NCBI GenBank assembly: GCA_944385425.1
Contig: CALWXD010000042.1
Span: forward strand, 1 to 35,243
Reading direction: 5' to 3'
Length of the DNA stretch: 35,243 nucleotides
Source of the DNA: an uncultured Oscillospiraceae bacterium
GTDB taxonomy: Bacteria; Bacillota; Clostridia; Oscillospirales; Oscillospiraceae
Each line of letters opens with the position of its first letter. Positions within the stretch are counted from its first letter, which is position 1. Positions 23,291 through 30,570 of the stretch are shown here, one piece after another. The notes beneath the pieces were generated by a model. It did not search any database. It was not told where the DNA came from and saw only the letters and a list, made by a program, of their open reading frames with translations. Both the position numbers and the translations under genes were made by a program.

Positions 23291-24541
23291 ATGGGAGACT
23301 ATTATATCCAGGGGGGCCGGGCGCTGGAGGGCGCGGTGCGGGTCCAGGGGGCCAAGAACAGCGTCCTGCCCATCCTGGCCGCCACGCTGCTGCACCCCGG
23401 GACGTCGGTGCTGAAAAACTGTCCCCGCCTGCGGGATGTGGAGGCGTCCATCCAGATCCTGCGCCACCTGGGCTGCGCGGCCCGCTGGGAGGAGGGCGCT
23501 CTGGTGGTGGACGCCTCCGCGCCGTCGCGGTGGGACATCCCGGATCACCTCATGCGCTCCATGCGCTCGTCGGTGATCTTCCTGGGGGCCATCCTCAGCC
23601 GCTTTGGCCGGGCGGAGCTGTCCATGCCGGGGGGGTGCGAGCTGGGGCCGCGGCCCATCGACCTGCACCTGGCGGCCCTAAGGCAGCTGGGGGCCGTGAT
23701 CGACGAGGGCGGCGGACGGCTGTGCTGTGAGGCCCCCGCCCTGCTGGGGCGGGAGCTGACGCTGTCCATGCCCAGCGTGGGCGCCACGGAGAACGCCGTC
23801 CTGGCCGCCTGCGGCGCTCGGGGGATCACCACCATCCTCAACGCCGCCCGGGAGCCGGAGATCGTGGACCTGGAGCGGTTCCTCACCGCCATGGGCTGCC
23901 GCGTCCAGGGCTGCGGCAGCTCCACCATCACCGTGGAGGGGCGGCAGCCCACCCACGACGCCGTACATACCGTGATGCCCGACCGGATCGTGGCGGCCAC
24001 CTACCTGGCCGCCGCGGCCGCCGCCGGGGGCGACATCTGGCTGCAGGGGGTGGACTACCGCCACCTCTCCACCGTGACGGCCGCCCTCCACGAGGCGGGC
24101 TGCCTGGTGGAGAGCCGGGGGACGGAGATCCACCTCCAGCGCCGGGGGCGGCTGAAGGGCATCCGCCCGGTGCGGACGTCCCCCTACCCCGGCTTTCCCA
24201 CCGACGCCCAGGCGGTGCTGATGGCGGCCCTGCTGCGTAGCCAGGGGACCACCGTATTTGTGGAGAATATCTTTGACAGCCGCTACCGCCATGTGGATGA
24301 GCTGTGCCGCCTGGGGGCGGACATCCGGGTGGAGGGCCGGGTGGCGGTGGTCTGCGGGGTGGAGCGGCTGCGGGGCGCGGCCATGGAGTCCACCGACCTC
24401 CGGGGCGGCGCGGCCATGGTGGTGGCGGCGCTGGCGGCGGAGGGGGAGAGCCGCGTAGGCGGCACGGCCCACATCCGCCGGGGCTATGAGGACATCCTTA
24501 GGGACCTCAGGCACCTGGGCGCGGCGGCGGAGGAGCGCTGA
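23291..24541 (+). CDS. murA: UDP-N-acetylglucosamine 1-carboxyvinyltransferase
   Basis: A 416-residue enolpyruvyl transferase starting peptidoglycan precursor synthesis in the cytoplasm. It opens with the UDP-GlcNAc contact region GAVRVQGAKNSVLPILAA. The PEP-binding catalytic Cys116 lies in MPGGCELGPRPIDLH, matching Cys115 of E. coli, so the enzyme should be of the fosfomycin-sensitive type. The active-site PGFPTDAQA motif and the C-terminal HIRRGYED arginine segment are also present. It stands within the division cluster between murG and ftsQ, has its own likely promoter, and a GGAGGGG ribosome binding site. Confidence 0.96.
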   Translation: MGDYYIQGGRALEGAVRVQGAKNSVLPILAATLLHPGTSVLKNCPRLRDVEASIQILRHLGCAARWEEGALVVDASAPSRWDIPDHLMRSMRSSVIFLGAILSRFGRAELSMPGGCELGPRPIDLHLAALRQLGAVIDEGGGRLCCEAPALLGRELTLSMPSVGATENAVLAACGARGITTILNAAREPEIVDLERFLTAMGCRVQGCGSSTITVEGRQPTHDAVHTVMPDRIVAATYLAAAAAAGGDIWLQGVDYRHLSTVTAALHEAGCLVESRGTEIHLQRRGRLKGIRPVRTSPYPGFPTDAQAVLMAALLRSQGTTVFVENIFDSRYRHVDELCRLGADIRVEGRVAVVCGVERLRGAAMESTDLRGGAAMVVAALAAEGESRVGGTAHIRRGYEDILRDLRHLGAAAEER

Positions 24542-24627
24542 GGCGGCGCGGGCCGCCCCAAGGAGCAGACGAGAATCCTGGAAGGCGGCGGAGGGCCGCC
24601 CGCAGAGAGAAAGGCAGGGGAGGACAG

Positions 24628-25392
24628 ATGGCAAGAAGGCGCCGCAACCGGCGGTACCGCCGCAGCAGGCTGACGGTGCCCTTCCGCATCCTGTCCTTCT
24701 TCCTCATCTGCGGCGCCATCCTGGCCGCCCTCCTGCTGTTTTTCAAGGTGCAGACCGTCACCGTGGCGGGCAACAGCCGCTACACCCAGGAGGAGATCCT
24801 GGCGGTGACGGACATCCAGGAGGGGGAGAACCTCTTCCTCATCAACAAGTACGCCGTGGCCAGCGCCATTACGGGGCAGCTGCCCTATGTGGAGGCGGTG
24901 CAGATCCGCCGCAGCCTCCCCGACGGCATCGTGATCGAGGTACAGGAGTGCGAGCCGGTGGCGGCGGTGGTCCAGGGGGAGGAGGCCTGGCTCATCAGCG
25001 CCAGCGGCAAGCTCCTGGAGAAGGTGACGGAGAGCGGCGCCTGGAGGTATCTGAAGGTCCGGGGCTGCGAGCTGTTGCTGCCCACGGTGTCCACCATCGC
25101 CCAGCTCCCCGCCGACGGCACCATCACCCGGGAGGAGCTGCTGTCCCTCCTGGCGGTGCTGCGGGAGCGGGGGATGCTGGAGCAGACGGCGTGGATCGAC
25201 TGCAGCGACCCGGAAAAGCTGGTGATGCGCTACGCCGGCCGCTTTGACGTGGAGCTGCTGTACACCGCGGATTTCAGCAAAAAGCTGAAGGCGCTGGAGG
25301 AGATCATCGGCTATCTGGAGGACAACGAGACCGGCACCATCCTTTTGACCATGCCGGACAAGAGCAGTTTCAAGCCCCATGCCATTTCCTGA
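24628..25392 (+). CDS. ftsQ: cell division protein FtsQ/DivIB
   Basis: A 254-residue single-pass membrane protein. A strongly basic N-terminus (MARRRRNRRYRRSR) is followed by one membrane helix (about 20-40), a POTRA domain beginning KVQTVTVAGNSRYTQEEIL with the typical F/L-x-x-N/x-K pattern (LINKYAVASAI), RRSLPDGIVIEVQE, and the FtsQ-type beta domain. It forms the FtsQLB complex, here presumably with the ftsL-like protein at 14936. The ATG follows GCAGGGGAGGA. A terminator lies directly after its stop, so it ends this transcription unit. Confidence 0.93.
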   Translation: MARRRRNRRYRRSRLTVPFRILSFFLICGAILAALLLFFKVQTVTVAGNSRYTQEEILAVTDIQEGENLFLINKYAVASAITGQLPYVEAVQIRRSLPDGIVIEVQECEPVAAVVQGEEAWLISASGKLLEKVTESGAWRYLKVRGCELLLPTVSTIAQLPADGTITREELLSLLAVLRERGMLEQTAWIDCSDPEKLVMRYAGRFDVELLYTADFSKKLKALEEIIGYLEDNETGTILLTMPDKSSFKPHAIS

Positions 25393-25425
25393 GGGCGCGG
25401 CGCCCAGACAGCCGCGCCCCCTTTT
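25393..25425 (+). terminator. intrinsic terminator between ftsQ and ftsZ
   Basis: A perfect 9-bp stem GGGCGCGGC (25393-25401) with its complement (25411-25419) and a nine-base loop, followed by CC and TTTT. It begins at the first base after the ftsQ stop. Confidence 0.8.
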
Positions 25426-25461
25426 CCCATAAAAAATCTCAAAAAAACCAAGGCTTTGCTA

Positions 25462-25490
25462 TTGACCTGGGTGGCAAAGTGGAATACAAT
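25462..25490 (+). promoter_or_regulatory. strong sigma-A type promoter for ftsZ
   Basis: TTGACC at 25462-25467 and TACAAT at 25485-25490, spacer 17. The leader before ftsZ would be about 68 bases. Confidence 0.85.
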
Positions 25491-25564
25491 AGAAATACTT
25501 GTAAGTACTTTATCTTGGGGGATTTCCCCCCAATTCGATACAACACATGGTAGGAGGAACTGTC

Positions 25565-26704
25565 ATGGGATTTGAACTGGTCACCGCTCCCGACACGGTG
25601 GTGAAAATCAAAGTCATCGGTGTGGGCGGCGGCGGCAACAACGTGGTTAACCGCATGGTGCGCTCCGGTACCCGTGGCGTGGATTTTGTCGCAATCAATA
25701 CGGACAAGCAGGCGCTGAACATGTCCAGCGCATCCTATAAGATCCAGATCGGCGAGAAGCTGACCCACGGCCAGGGGGCCGGCAGCGACCCGGAGGTGGG
25801 CCGCAAGAGCGCCGAGGAGAGCCGCAACCAGATCTCCAAGGCCCTGGAGGACACGGACATGGTCTTCATCACCGCCGGCATGGGCGGCGGCACCGGCACC
25901 GGCGCGGCCCCCATCGTGGCGGAGATCGCCAAGGAGCAGGGGATCCTCACCGTGGGCGTGGTGACCAAGCCCTTCGGCTTTGAGGGGCGGCGGCGGATGC
26001 AGCAGGCGGAGGCCGGCATCGAGGAGCTGCGGCAGAAGGTGGACTCCCTGGTCATCATCCCCAACGAGCGCCTCAAGCACGCCACCGACCAGAAGATCAC
26101 CTTTGCCAACGCCTTCGAGATCGCCGACGATGTGCTGCGCCAGGCGGTGCAGTCCATCTCCGATCTGATCCGGGACACCGGCTTTATCAATCTGGACTTC
26201 GCCGACGTCACCGCCATCATGAAAAACGCCGGCCTTGCCCACATGGGCGTGGGCCGGGCCGCGGGGAAGGGCAAGGCGGAGGAGGCCGCCCGCATGGCCA
26301 TCTCCAGCCCGCTGCTGGAGACCTCCATCAACGGCGCCCGGGGCATCCTCATCAACGTCACCGGCTCCACGGATATCGGCCTGGAGGAGGTGGAGCAGGC
26401 CGCCAGCCTGGTCCAGTCCGCTGTACATCCCGACGCGCTCACCATTTTCGGCGCCACCTTCGACGAGGAGATGGACGACGAGATCCGCGTCACCGTCATT
26501 GCCACCGGCTTTGATGAGAAGCCCAAAGGGGAGGCCGGCGCCCCGAGCGCTGAGCAGAAGGCCCCCAAGGGGGACGCCCGCAGCGAGTTTGACAAGCTCC
26601 TGGGCGGCGCGCTCTTCAGCGGCGGCGAGGAGAAGAAACCGGCCGGCGGGGAGGAAGAGGACGACCCCTTTGCCGACATCATCAAGATTTTTGACAACAA
26701 ATAG
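25565..26704 (+). CDS. ftsZ: cell division GTPase FtsZ
   Basis: A 379-residue tubulin-like GTPase that forms the division ring. Nucleotide contacts are complete: [16 protein letters not shown], the tubulin signature [10 protein letters not shown] near residue 105, PNERLK, and the T7 loop NLDFADV whose Asp takes part in GTP hydrolysis. After the core (about residue 320) there is a charged linker. The C-terminus reads [17 protein letters not shown] rather than the usual D-I-P-x-F-L-R-K peptide. The ATG at 25565 is chosen because TAGGAGGA is just upstream; an earlier ATG at 25547 overlaps that site. The gene is a separate unit with its own promoter and terminator, and no ftsA precedes it. Confidence 0.97.
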   Translation: MGFELVTAPDTVVKIKVIGVGGGGNNVVNRMVRSGTRGVDFVAINTDKQALNMSSASYKIQIGEKLTHGQGAGSDPEVGRKSAEESRNQISKALEDTDMVFITAGMGGGTGTGAAPIVAEIAKEQGILTVGVVTKPFGFEGRRRMQQAEAGIEELRQKVDSLVIIPNERLKHATDQKITFANAFEIADDVLRQAVQSISDLIRDTGFINLDFADVTAIMKNAGLAHMGVGRAAGKGKAEEAARMAISSPLLETSINGARGILINVTGSTDIGLEEVEQAASLVQSAVHPDALTIFGATFDEEMDDEIRVTVIATGFDEKPKGEAGAPSAEQKAPKGDARSEFDKLLGGALFSGGEEKKPAGGEEEDDPFADIIKIFDNK

Positions 26705-26705
26705 G

Positions 26706-26724
26706 GGACAGGTCCGGCCTGTCC
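26706..26724 (+). repeat. short hairpin just after ftsZ
   Basis: GGACAGG (26706-26712) pairs perfectly with CCTGTCC (26718-26724) around a five-base loop, directly after the ftsZ stop and 13 bases before the terminator stem. It may protect the 3' end of the mRNA. Confidence 0.6.
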
Positions 26725-26737
26725 TGGGAAAAGATGG

Positions 26738-26775
26738 CAAAAGCCGCAGACTTTGGTCCGCGGCTTTTGTTTTTT
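26738..26775 (+). terminator. intrinsic terminator after ftsZ
   Basis: CAAAAGCCGC (26738-26747) and its exact complement (26760-26769), 12-base loop, followed by six Ts. Confidence 0.88.
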
Positions 26776-26828
26776 CCCGGGAGAAGAGGGGATGCCGATT
26801 TTTCCCTGCCAGCGCCGCCGCAATTTAG

Positions 26829-26849
26829 AAACCGCCGCCGCGGTTTTTT
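26829..26849 (+). terminator. second terminator-like hairpin upstream of spoIVB
   Basis: AAACCGC (26829-26835) and GCGGTTT (26840-26846) with a CGCC loop and a run of six Ts (26844-26849). No gene lies between it and the ftsZ terminator 54 bases earlier, so it is either a back-up terminator or an attenuator in the spoIVB leader. Confidence 0.65.
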
Positions 26850-26928
26850 CTGACCCGGCGGGACACAGTATGGGGTGCCGCCGCGGGGACCGAAGGGCGG
26901 CAAAACACAGAAAGGGGTGATCCAATGG

Positions 26929-28008
26929 ATGAAACCACAGGAACAACCAAAAGACCGAAGGGTGCGCCGGTGGGCGGCGGGGTTGACGGCGGCACTGGCA
27001 ATTTTTTCCTGCTGCGCTGTGCCGGCCCAGGCGGCGGCCCAGCCGGCTGTCACCGTCACTAGTATGCCCACGGCGCTGGTTCCTATCGGCCACACCGTGG
27101 GGATCAAGCTCTTTTCCGACGGCGTTTTGGTGGTAGGGCTGGCAGAGGTGGAGACGGAGGCGGGCGCCGCCGCGCCGGCAAAGGCCGCCGGGCTGCGGGT
27201 GGGCGACTTCATCGTGGAGATCAACGGGGAGGACGTGGAGAGCACCGAGCAGTTTCAGAGCATCGTGGCCGCCTCCGCCGGCGGCGCCATGGAGCTGACC
27301 GCCCGGCGGAACGGGAAAACCGTCGCGGTGGAGGCCGCCGCCGTGGAGTGTACCGACGGCGTGTGGCGGATGGGCGCCTGGATCCGGGACAGCCTGGCCG
27401 GCATCGGCACCATGACTTTCTATGACCCGGACAACGGCGTCTTTGCCACCCTGGGCCACGGCATCAACGACACGGACACGGGCCTCCTCATGCCTCTGGA
27501 GGTGGGCAGCATCATGCCCTCCACCGTGAAAGCGGTCAAGCGGGGGGAGAGCGGCGCGCCGGGGGAGCTGCGGGGGGACTTTGACCTAACCCGGGACGTG
27601 GGCAGCCTCTACGCCAACACCGCCTGCGGCGTGTTCGGCAGGGCGGAGACCTGCCCCGTGGCCACGGACCGCGCCGCGGTGCCCGTGGCAAAGCCCCAGG
27701 AGGTCCACACCGGCCCCGCCACGATTTTGGCCAACGTCTCCGGCGACACGGTGGAGGAGTATGACATCCAGATCGTGAAGCTCTGCGGCGGCTCCGGCGA
27801 GACCCAGAACTTTGTGCTGGAGGTCACCGATCCGGAGCTCCTGGCGGCCACCGGCGGCATCGTCCAGGGCATGAGCGGCAGCCCCATCCTGCAGGGTGGG
27901 AAGCTTGTCGGCGCGGTGACCCACGTCATGGTGGATGACAGCGCCTGCGGCTACGGCATCTATCTGACCAATATGCTCTCCGCCGCCTACGGCCTCGCCG
28001 GGGGCTGA
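26929..28008 (+). CDS. spoIVB: SpoIVB serine peptidase (S55) with PDZ domain
   Basis: A 359-residue sporulation protease. In Bacillus it is made in the forespore, crosses the inner membrane and cleaves SpoIVFA to start pro-sigma-K processing. Residues about 10-35 form a membrane or signal segment (AAGLTAALAIFSCCAVPAQA). A PDZ domain follows near 80-150 (AAGLRVGDFIVEINGEDVES), then the S55 peptidase with His177 in ATLGHGIND and Ser316 in GIVQGMSGSPILQ, plus VTHVMVDD. The ATG at 26929 is set by AAAGGGGTGAT, close to the ideal ribosome binding site; the frame also holds a GTG at 26917. It is shorter than the Bacillus protein. It lies directly before spo0A, the usual order in spore formers. Confidence 0.93.
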   Translation: MKPQEQPKDRRVRRWAAGLTAALAIFSCCAVPAQAAAQPAVTVTSMPTALVPIGHTVGIKLFSDGVLVVGLAEVETEAGAAAPAKAAGLRVGDFIVEINGEDVESTEQFQSIVAASAGGAMELTARRNGKTVAVEAAAVECTDGVWRMGAWIRDSLAGIGTMTFYDPDNGVFATLGHGINDTDTGLLMPLEVGSIMPSTVKAVKRGESGAPGELRGDFDLTRDVGSLYANTACGVFGRAETCPVATDRAAVPVAKPQEVHTGPATILANVSGDTVEEYDIQIVKLCGGSGETQNFVLEVTDPELLAATGGIVQGMSGSPILQGGKLVGAVTHVMVDDSACGYGIYLTNMLSAAYGLAGG

Positions 28009-28019
28009 CGGGGTTGAAA

Positions 28020-28026
28020 TTCGACA
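28020..28026. promoter_or_regulatory. 0A box (TTCGACA)
   Basis: An exact match to the Spo0A-binding heptamer (TGTCGAA read on the other strand), 207 bases before the spo0A start and just after the spoIVB stop. Confidence 0.6.
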
Positions 28027-28049
28027 AAAAATGACAAATTTCCCGAGAC

Positions 28050-28056
28050 AGTCGAA
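28050..28056. promoter_or_regulatory. 0A-box-like site (AGTCGAA)
   Basis: Matches TGTCGAA in six of seven positions, 30 bases (about three helical turns) after the first site. Confidence 0.45.
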
Positions 28057-28091
28057 AAAGAGAGGAAGATTTTCTGTCCCGAAGAGCGGGA

Positions 28092-28098
28092 TTCGACT
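28092..28098. promoter_or_regulatory. 0A-box-like site overlapping the spo0A -35 element (TTCGACT)
   Basis: Matches TTCGACA in six of seven positions; its last base is the first base of the TTGAAA hexamer. In this place Spo0A~P could act directly on the promoter. Confidence 0.45.
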
Positions 28099-28126
28099 TG
28101 AAAATCCTGTCCCATTATGCTAATTT
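28098..28126 (+). promoter_or_regulatory. likely sigma-A promoter for spo0A, extended -10
   Basis: TTGAAA at 28098-28103 and TAATTT at 28121-28126 with a 17-base spacer; TG stands one base before the -10 hexamer (extended -10). The leader would be about 94 bases. A weaker sigma-H-like AGGAAGA near 28063 was also noted. Confidence 0.55.
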
Positions 28127-28226
28127 ATTGCTAAGGTCAACTGAAGCTTCAAGATTTCGTCTAAACCAGGGCAGAAACGGTGAGGACGGGCCAAATATGG
28201 AATTTTTGGAAAAGGAATGAGGCATC

Positions 28227-28982
28227 ATGGAGAACAGGGTAAAAGTTGTTTTGGCGGATGGAAACGAGGCGTACCGCGGCAAGCTGGCCGCCCAGGCGGA
28301 GGAGAGCGGCCTGTTTGATGTGGTCGGCTCCACGGGGGACGGCAGCGAGGTGCCCTCCCTGGTGGAGCGCACCGGGGCGGAGCTGGTGGTAATGGATCTG
28401 GTCCTGCCCGGATTGGACGGGCTGAGCATCCTGCGCCGCCTCCACGCCATGGGGGAGGCGGCGCCCAGGGTGGTGGCGGTGTCCTCCTTCTGCAGCCCCC
28501 GGACAATGGCGGAGGCCGGCGCGCTGGAGGTGGTCTATTTCGTGGCAAAGCCCTGCGCGGAGGACGTGGTCATCGAGCGGATGCGCGCGGCGGTGGCCCA
28601 GAGCGAGGAGCTGGAGGAGCACGCGCCGGGGCTGGAGAGCCTGGTGACCTCCATCATCCACGAGGTGGGAGTCCCCGCCCACATCAAGGGCTACCAGTAC
28701 GTCCGGGAGGCCATCATGATCGCCGTGGAGGACATGGAGGTCATCAACTCCGTCACCAAGGTCCTCTATCCCGAGGTGGCCCGGCGCTACGGCACCACCG
28801 CCTCCCGGGTGGAGCGGGCCATCCGCCACGCCATCGAGGTGGCCTGGGACCGGGGCGATCTGGAGACGCTGCAAAAGTTTTTCGGCTATACCGTCTCCAA
28901 CTCCAAGGGCAAGCCCACCAACAGCGAGTTTATCGCCATGATCTCCGACCGGATTCGGCTGCAGCTGAAGGTGAAACGCTGA
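28227..28982 (+). CDS. spo0A: sporulation master response regulator Spo0A
   Basis: A 251-residue response regulator controlling entry into sporulation. The receiver (about 1-120) has phosphoacceptor Asp57 ([12 protein letters not shown]), a Ser in place of the usual Thr (AVSSF) and the conserved Lys in AKP. The acidic pocket reads ADGN, so the second of the two usual aspartates is Gly12. The linker is short. The C-terminal DNA-binding domain is extremely conserved: [22 protein letters not shown], then [20 protein letters not shown] with the recognition helix, [11 protein letters not shown] and [13 protein letters not shown]. The ATG follows AAAAGGAATGAGG. Together with spoIVB it shows a spore former. 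Confidence 0.97.
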   Translation: MENRVKVVLADGNEAYRGKLAAQAEESGLFDVVGSTGDGSEVPSLVERTGAELVVMDLVLPGLDGLSILRRLHAMGEAAPRVVAVSSFCSPRTMAEAGALEVVYFVAKPCAEDVVIERMRAAVAQSEELEEHAPGLESLVTSIIHEVGVPAHIKGYQYVREAIMIAVEDMEVINSVTKVLYPEVARRYGTTASRVERAIRHAIEVAWDRGDLETLQKFFGYTVSNSKGKPTNSEFIAMISDRIRLQLKVKR

Positions 28983-29020
28983 AACGCCCGGCGGGGGCCT
29001 CAGCGGCGGAAAAAGCGAAG

Positions 29021-29050
29021 GGCGGAGAATCCAGTTTTGGATTCTCCGCC
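29021..29050. terminator. bidirectional terminator between spo0A and gerQ
   Basis: A perfect 12-bp stem (29021-29032 with 29039-29050) with a six-base loop. The tail is TATGTTTT on the plus strand and CTTCGCTTTTT on the minus strand, serving both convergent units. Confidence 0.8.
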
Positions 29051-29086
29051 TATGTTTTGCCCGGCCGCGGGGGCAGCCGGCGGCAC

Positions 29087-29563
29087 TCACAGCCGGCGGC
29101 CCCGCCACTGGCTGGCCGCCGCGTGGTAGGGGACGGTCCGGCTGTTGTGGAACTCCACAAATTTCAGCGCGTATACGTCCCCCGAGATATAGCGGTCGTG
29201 CTCCGGCTGGTAGATGACGATGTAGTCGCTGCCCACGGTGTGCAAAATGCCCTGCCAGACGACGGAGCTGTCCGTCCCCAGCTGGAAGGTGGCCACGATG
29301 AAGTGGCCCGTGTTCCGGGCCAGGAGGCTCTTGAGGGAGCTGTCGTAGGCCTCGGCGTTGGTCATGGGGTGGACGGTGGCCTCCACGGAGACGGGGTTTG
29401 AGATGTCCAGCCCGCCGCGGCCCTCCGCGGGGCTGCCGGCGGCCGCCGGCTGGGCCGGGACGGCGGGCCAGAGGGTTTCGCCGCCCCCGGGCGCCTGGGC
29501 GGCAGCGGCCTGGCTGTCGCCGCTCCAGTACAGGGCGGGGTCGGCCGGATAGGTTTGGGTCAT
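29087..29563 (-). CDS. gerQ: spore coat/germination protein GerQ-like
   Basis: A 158-residue protein with a low-complexity N-terminal part rich in Ala, Gln, Gly and Pro (about 1-55) and a conserved C-terminal domain (about 75-145) reading YDSSLKSLLARNTGHFIVATF, then WQGILHTVGSDYIVIYQP and ALKFVEFHN. This is the GerQ pattern. In Bacillus, GerQ is a coat protein needed for CwlJ to be placed and to work, and it is cross-linked by transglutaminase. Here it follows cwlJ by 25 bases, which strongly supports the assignment. The ATG at 29563 follows AAGGAGTG; upstream frame lies within cwlJ. Confidence 0.82.
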   Translation of the reverse strand: MTQTYPADPALYWSGDSQAAAAQAPGGGETLWPAVPAQPAAAGSPAEGRGGLDISNPVSVEATVHPMTNAEAYDSSLKSLLARNTGHFIVATFQLGTDSSVVWQGILHTVGSDYIVIYQPEHDRYISGDVYALKFVEFHNSRTVPYHAAASQWRGRRL

Positions 29564-29588
29564 ACAGAAAACACTCCTTCCCGTTGTA

Positions 29589-30029
29589 TCAAGTGCTGTA
29601 GTAGGCGTCGGTGGGGTTATAAAAGCAGTGGTCGCCGATGCGGATCTCCCAGTACCCCACATCCGAGGGAAAGCGGGAGCGGCAGTTGGGGCTGAAGGGG
29701 TTGTAGAACCACAGGGCGCTGGCCACCTCCGGCAGGCGGTTGCCGGCGATGGCCCAGTCGGCGATCTCATAGTGGATGGCCTCCGGGCGCATGTTGTAGA
29801 TGTTCTGGGGGTTGTAGGCGCCGCTCTCCGTCTCGCTGGCGCAGACGAACTGGTAGGGCTGGAAGACGATGTTGCGAAGGCTCCCCCGGCCCACCCGGGC
29901 GTATTCGCCGCCCTTGGCGTTGACCCGGTTCATCACCACGGTGGCCACCGCCTTCATCCCCCGCTCCCCCTCGCCCCCCGCCTCGCACTGGATCAGCCGC
30001 GCCAGCAGCTCTCTGTCAGAATAAGCCAT
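29589..30029 (-). CDS. cwlJ: spore cortex-lytic hydrolase CwlJ
   Basis: A 146-residue protein of the SleB/CwlJ hydrolase family. It lacks a signal peptide, as CwlJ does. The catalytic Glu lies in RLIQCEAGGEGERGMKAVA, followed by VVMNRV, QPYQFVC, and toward the end ALWFYNP and HCFYNP, all family motifs. In germination it degrades the spore cortex, in Bacillus triggered by calcium dipicolinate. The ATG at 30029 follows a clear GGGAGG; the frame runs on upstream to 30224 but that part is low-complexity and lacks a ribosome binding site. A sigma-E-like -10 element lies at 30141-30148. With gerQ it forms a two-gene germination unit. Confidence 0.9.
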   Translation of the reverse strand: MAYSDRELLARLIQCEAGGEGERGMKAVATVVMNRVNAKGGEYARVGRGSLRNIVFQPYQFVCASETESGAYNPQNIYNMRPEAIHYEIADWAIAGNRLPEVASALWFYNPFSPNCRSRFPSDVGYWEIRIGDHCFYNPTDAYYST

Positions 30030-30140
30030 AGAAAAACCTCCCTGTCTGTCCGCGAAAGGGGCGGGGTGCCTCGGCCAAGGCCGGGGCGCGGCGTCCCGCG
30101 GGGCGGGCGGACGCCCGGCGCGCCTCCTCCGCTTGTTACC

Positions 30141-30148
30141 AGTGTATG
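30141..30148 (-). promoter_or_regulatory. sigma-E-like -10 element upstream of cwlJ
   Basis: On the minus strand this reads CATACACT, fitting the CATACA-N-T consensus of mother-cell sigma-E. A -35 element is less clear (an AATT about 12 bases upstream). cwlJ of Bacillus is made in the mother cell under sigma-E, which agrees. Confidence 0.4.
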
Positions 30149-30169
30149 GCGCGGGGAGGGAATTGGTGC

Positions 30170-30198
30170 TGGACAAGGGGCGGGCGGTGTGGTATGCT
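30170..30198 (+). promoter_or_regulatory. sigma-A type promoter for the TSCPD gene
   Basis: TGGACA at 30170-30175 and TATGCT at 30193-30198, spacer 17, leader about 22 bases. Confidence 0.6.
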
Positions 30199-30226
30199 GG
30201 TGCCTGTACGGAAGGAGGAGACAACC

Positions 30227-30478
30227 ATGACCTACAGCTATCGCCCCAAGGGGGTCTGCTCGCAGAAGATGGACGTGGAGATCCAGGACGGTATCATCCG
30301 CTCCGTTAGGATCCAGGGCGGCTGCAGCGGCAACCTCCAGGGGATCTCCCGGCTGGTGGAGGGGATGCCCGTGGAGGAGGCTATCCGCCGCATGGAGGGG
30401 ATCCGCTGCGGCTTTAAGGAGACGTCCTGCCCGGATCAGCTGTCCATCGCCCTGCGCCAGGCGCTGCAGCAGGCGTAA
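30227..30478 (+). CDS. TSCPD-domain protein, TIGR03905 type
   Basis: A small protein of 83 residues. It has GVCSQKMDVEIQDGIIRSVRI, the GGCSGNLQGISRLVEGM segment and near the end the ETSCPDQL motif that gives the TSCPD family its name. The same fold occurs at the C-terminus of some class II ribonucleotide reductases, and the conserved cysteines suggest metal or redox binding; the role of the stand-alone form is unknown. The ATG at 30227 follows GGAAGGAGGAG. The frame is open from 30146 but the predicted promoter would lie inside such an extension. It is a single-gene unit ending at a bidirectional terminator. Confidence 0.85.
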   Translation: MTYSYRPKGVCSQKMDVEIQDGIIRSVRIQGGCSGNLQGISRLVEGMPVEEAIRRMEGIRCGFKETSCPDQLSIALRQALQQA

Positions 30479-30505
30479 AGACGCCCGGCGGGACAGAGGG
30501 CCAAA

Positions 30506-30537
30506 AAAAGAGACTGCGAAATTTCGCAGTCTCTTTT
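30506..30537. terminator. bidirectional terminator between the TSCPD gene and atpC
   Basis: A 32-base perfect palindrome running from AAAAGAGACTGC to its complement ending in TTTT. It serves the convergent plus-strand gene and the minus-strand ATP synthase operon. Confidence 0.88.
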
Positions 30538-30570
30538 CTGTTTGTATCCGGCTGGATCCGGGCCGGGGCG

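Larger units (their letters stand above)
30030..30226. other. divergent promoter region of cwlJ-gerQ and the TSCPD gene
   Basis: No gene is visible in this 197-base GC-rich gap. It holds a plus-strand vegetative promoter near 30170 and a minus-strand sporulation-type -10 element near 30145. The two units are divergent. Confidence 0.6.

Noticed and set aside
25547..25564. Earlier ATG for ftsZ
   Set aside because: It overlaps the ribosome binding site TAGGAGGA; the ATG at 25565 is correctly spaced.
30030..30224. N-terminal extension of cwlJ
   Set aside because: No ribosome binding site, low-complexity Arg/Pro-rich translation, and it would span the promoter region.
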